15,207 nt of DNA from NCBI GenBank assembly GCA_002423105.1, contig DIUT01000012.1:1-15207 (forward strand), in the 5' to 3' direction. Each line of letters opens with the position of its first letter. Position 1 is the first letter of the stretch. The notes below the pieces were generated by a model. The model did no database searches. It was not told where the DNA came from and saw only the letters and a list, made by a program, of their open reading frames with translations. Shown piece by piece: positions 13,939 to 15,207 of this stretch. The stretch is from Geobacter sp. UBA6151. GTDB lineage: Bacteria; Desulfobacterota; Desulfuromonadia; Geobacterales; Pseudopelobacteraceae. The translations under genes and the position numbers were made by a program.

Positions 13939-13977
13939 AAAACGCCCCGCTTCGGTCAATCCGAGTCGGGGCGTTTT
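13939..13977. terminator. Terminator shared by pyc and the convergent small gene
   Basis: AAAACGCCCCG (13939-13949) and CGGGGCGTTTT (13967-13977) form an 11-bp stem. The interior adds a weaker helix (13951-13955 with 13961-13965) around TCAAT. T runs exist on both strands (four on plus, five on minus). It lies 41 bases after the pyc stop and 31 bases after the stop of the gene at 14009, so it can end transcripts from both sides. Confidence 0.9.
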
Positions 13978-14008
13978 CATCAGAACTATCAAGCAAAGAC
14001 AAAATCAA

Positions 14009-14278
14009 CTACTTCTTCTTTGCGCCATCCTTGACCTCAATGCCGGCAGCCTTCATGGTGTAGGTAACCGTCACCTTGGCCCCTACTTTTAGATCACCAC
14101 TCACCTTGCTGTCCTTGTCTCTGGCTATCTCCCACTTCTCTTTCCCCTTCTGCACCACCACGATGTCGTCCTTGACCTCCAGCACCGGTCCGGTGACCTG
14201 ATAGGTTTTTGGTCCGGCGGCAAACGCCGTGGTGGCAACCAATAATACTATCCCTGCCAACCCTGCTGTCATCTTCAT
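14009..14278 (-). CDS. Small secreted protein of unknown function
   Basis: An 89-residue protein with a clear signal peptide. Lysine 2 is followed by a hydrophobic core (AGLAGIVLLVATTAFA, about residues 5-20) and a probable AFA-AG cleavage site near residue 21. The mature part of about 68 residues is lysine-rich and predicted mostly beta: YQVTGPVLEVKDDIVVVQ, then KEKWEIARD and LKVGAKVTVTYTMKAAGIEV. That pattern suggests a small OB- or SH3-like barrel, reminiscent of DUF5666-type periplasmic proteins; I do not recognise the family firmly. The start is ATG 14276-14278, because AAGGAG lies about nine bases upstream. The same frame extends to an upstream ATG at 14341, but that would bury the signal peptide and include the promoter. 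It stands alone behind its own promoter and ends at the terminator shared with pyc. Confidence 0.75.
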   Translation of the reverse strand: MKMTAGLAGIVLLVATTAFAAGPKTYQVTGPVLEVKDDIVVVQKGKEKWEIARDKDSKVSGDLKVGAKVTVTYTMKAAGIEVKDGAKKK

Positions 14279-14321
14279 GATGCTTTTCTCCTTGCTAGAT
14301 GGAGTGAAAAACTTTGAATAA

Positions 14322-14349
14322 ATTTTAGCACACATCTGCATGAATTCAA
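14322..14349 (-). promoter_or_regulatory. Promoter of the small secreted-protein gene
   Basis: On the minus strand TTGAAT (14344-14349, 4 of 6) and TAAAAT (14322-14327, 5 of 6) are 16 bases apart. TGTGC immediately precedes the -10, an extended -10. The expected start is near 14315, about 37 bases before the ATG. Confidence 0.65.
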
Positions 14350-14376
14350 GACTCTCATCTTGAAAACTGCCCGTAG

Positions 14377-14392
14377 GAGTAGCCAGCTACTC
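14377..14392. repeat. Perfect 7-bp inverted repeat in a divergent promoter region
   Basis: GAGTAGC (14377-14383) and GCTACTC (14386-14392) are perfect inverted arms with a two-base centre. The element lies between the divergent promoters of the small secreted-protein gene and the HerA-like gene, just upstream of the latter's weak -35. No T-tract follows. An operator for a dimeric regulator is the natural reading, but no regulator is identified. Confidence 0.5.
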
Positions 14393-14396
14393 TCAC

Positions 14397-14424
14397 TTGC
14401 TGTAAACACTGATTGTGGTAAAAT
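14397..14424 (+). promoter_or_regulatory. Candidate promoter of the HerA-like gene
   Basis: TAAAAT (14419-14424, 5 of 6) is preceded by TGG, giving an extended -10. A weak TTGCTG (14397-14402) lies 16 bases upstream. The start would be near 14431, about 22 bases before the ATG. Confidence 0.5.
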
Positions 14425-14452
14425 TGTACTTCACCCTTAAAAAGGAGCCACC

Positions 14453-15207
14453 ATGAGTTCAACACTTAAAATCGCCAAAAATGACCAGACAGAGTTGTGT
14501 CTCCTGTCGCAGATGGCCAATCGCCACGGTTTGATTACCGGAGCCACCGGTACCGGCAAAACCGTCACCCTGCAGACCCTGGCCGAGCAGTTTTCCTCAC
14601 TTGGCGTTCCCTGTTTCATGTCCGACATCAAGGGAGATCTTTCCGGTATTGCGTTGCCGGGGGGGACAAACCCCAAGGTTGCCGAACGGGTTGCCCAGTT
14701 GCAATTGAACGATCACCACTATCAGGGATATCCGGTTACCTTCTGGGATTCGTTTGGCGAAGCAGGACACCCGCTGCGGGCCACCATATCAGACATGGGG
14801 CCGCTTTTGCTGTCACGGATGCTGGCACTGAACGACACGCAGAGCGGTGTGTTGAACCTGGTGTTCAAGGTTGCCGACGACAACGGCCTGTTGCTGCTTG
14901 ATCTGAAAGATCTGCGGGCCATGCTGCAATATGTGGGGGACAACGCCAAGTCTCTGACCACTGACTACGGCAACGTATCCGCTGCAAGCGTGGGAGCTAT
15001 CCAGCGCGGCCTGCTGACCCTTGAAAGCCAGGGAGGTGAGCGGCTCTTCGGCGAACCGATGCTGGATATCAACGACCTGATCCAGACCGATGGCGGTAAA
15101 GGTGTGGTAAATATCCTTGCGGCTGATCGCCTGATGCAATCACCGAAGATGTACGCCACCCTCCTGCTCTGGTTGCTGTCGGAACTGTTTGAGAACCTGC
15201 CGGAGGC
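14453..15207 (+). CDS. HerA-like / DUF853 ATPase (partial at the right edge)
   Basis: The frame from ATG 14453 is open for 251 codons to the window edge. A Walker A motif GATGTGKT is at residues 30-37, preceded by HGLITG. CFMSDIKGDLSGIA (about 54-67) and ATISDMGPLLLSRML (about 105-119) follow. KGVVNILAADRLMQSPKMYATLLLWLLSELFE (about 215-246) fits the HerA-like DUF853 (YjgR) family. These are predicted cytoplasmic hexameric DNA-translocase-like ATPases of roughly 500 residues; their cellular role is poorly defined. About half the protein is present, so the later Walker B, sensor and arginine-finger region cannot be checked. An AAAGGAG site sits five bases before the ATG. It is divergent from the small secreted-protein gene, with an inverted repeat between them. 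Confidence 0.88.
   Translation, partial: MSSTLKIAKNDQTELCLLSQMANRHGLITGATGTGKTVTLQTLAEQFSSLGVPCFMSDIKGDLSGIALPGGTNPKVAERVAQLQLNDHHYQGYPVTFWDSFGEAGHPLRATISDMGPLLLSRMLALNDTQSGVLNLVFKVADDNGLLLLDLKDLRAMLQYVGDNAKSLTTDYGNVSAASVGAIQRGLLTLESQGGERLFGEPMLDINDLIQTDGGKGVVNILAADRLMQSPKMYATLLLWLLSELFENLPE

Noticed and set aside
14279..14341. Extension of the small secreted protein to the upstream ATG
   Set aside because: It would bury the signal peptide behind 21 polar residues and overlap the promoter -10; the internal ATG has AAGGAG.
1..15207. CRISPR arrays, tRNA/rRNA genes, insertion sequences or prophage genes
   Set aside because: I found no regularly spaced repeats, no cloverleaf with anticodon arm, no terminal inverted repeats with a transposase, and no phage genes. 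The window is contiguous housekeeping chromosome.

Overview
The window reads as a chromosomal segment of a Geobacter-like deltaproteobacterium (Desulfuromonadota, Geobacterales; a Geobacter/Trichlorobacter relative is my best guess). The reasons are the gene content (HDOD signalling protein, CheV-type CheW-REC protein, single-chain pyruvate carboxylase, a YedF/DUF3343 selenium-sulfur pair, a DUF721/DciA protein), the moderately high GC of the coding regions, and strong GGAGG-type ribosome binding sites. The genus is inferred from protein character, not from any search. I see no rRNA, tRNA, insertion sequence, prophage, CRISPR array or integration site, and no intergenic gap exceeds about 230 bases.

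Layout. Positions 1-5877 are all on the minus strand and hold the classical translation/SRP cluster. In transcription order it runs ffh, rpsP, khpA, rimM, trmD, a SPOUT RNA methyltransferase, rplS, a strong intrinsic terminator, rnhB, and then a solitary HDOD-domain gene running off the left edge. A near-consensus sigma70 promoter sits directly before ffh. Start/stop overlaps link khpA-rimM, rimM-trmD and trmD-methyltransferase. Upstream, at 5986-6842 and also on the minus strand, is a two-gene unit of a DUF3343 putative Se/S carrier and YedF (TusA plus DsrE-like domains), joined by a GTGA overlap.

At 6921-7650 (+) a small membrane protein gene overlaps a DciA-family (DUF721) gene, the presumed DnaB-helicase loader. 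It converges on a stand-alone trpE (7671-9149, minus). trpE is divergent from a cheV-like gene (9281-10219, +), with back-to-back promoters between them. A terminator closes cheV. A 3.45-kb single-chain pyruvate carboxylase gene follows with a long AT-rich leader, ending at a hairpin that probably also stops a small convergent gene for a secreted protein (14009-14278, minus). The right edge cuts a HerA-like/DUF853 ATPase gene (14453 onward, +).

Functionally this is mostly housekeeping: ribosome assembly and tRNA modification, protein targeting, replication (DciA, RNase HII), anaplerosis (Pyc) and tryptophan synthesis, with signalling genes at the junctions. I do not see a convincing new multi-gene system. 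The best candidates for unexplored biology are the SPOUT methyltransferase of unknown target, the DUF3343-YedF pair, the membrane-protein/DciA overlap, and the terminator that abuts the rnhB start codon.
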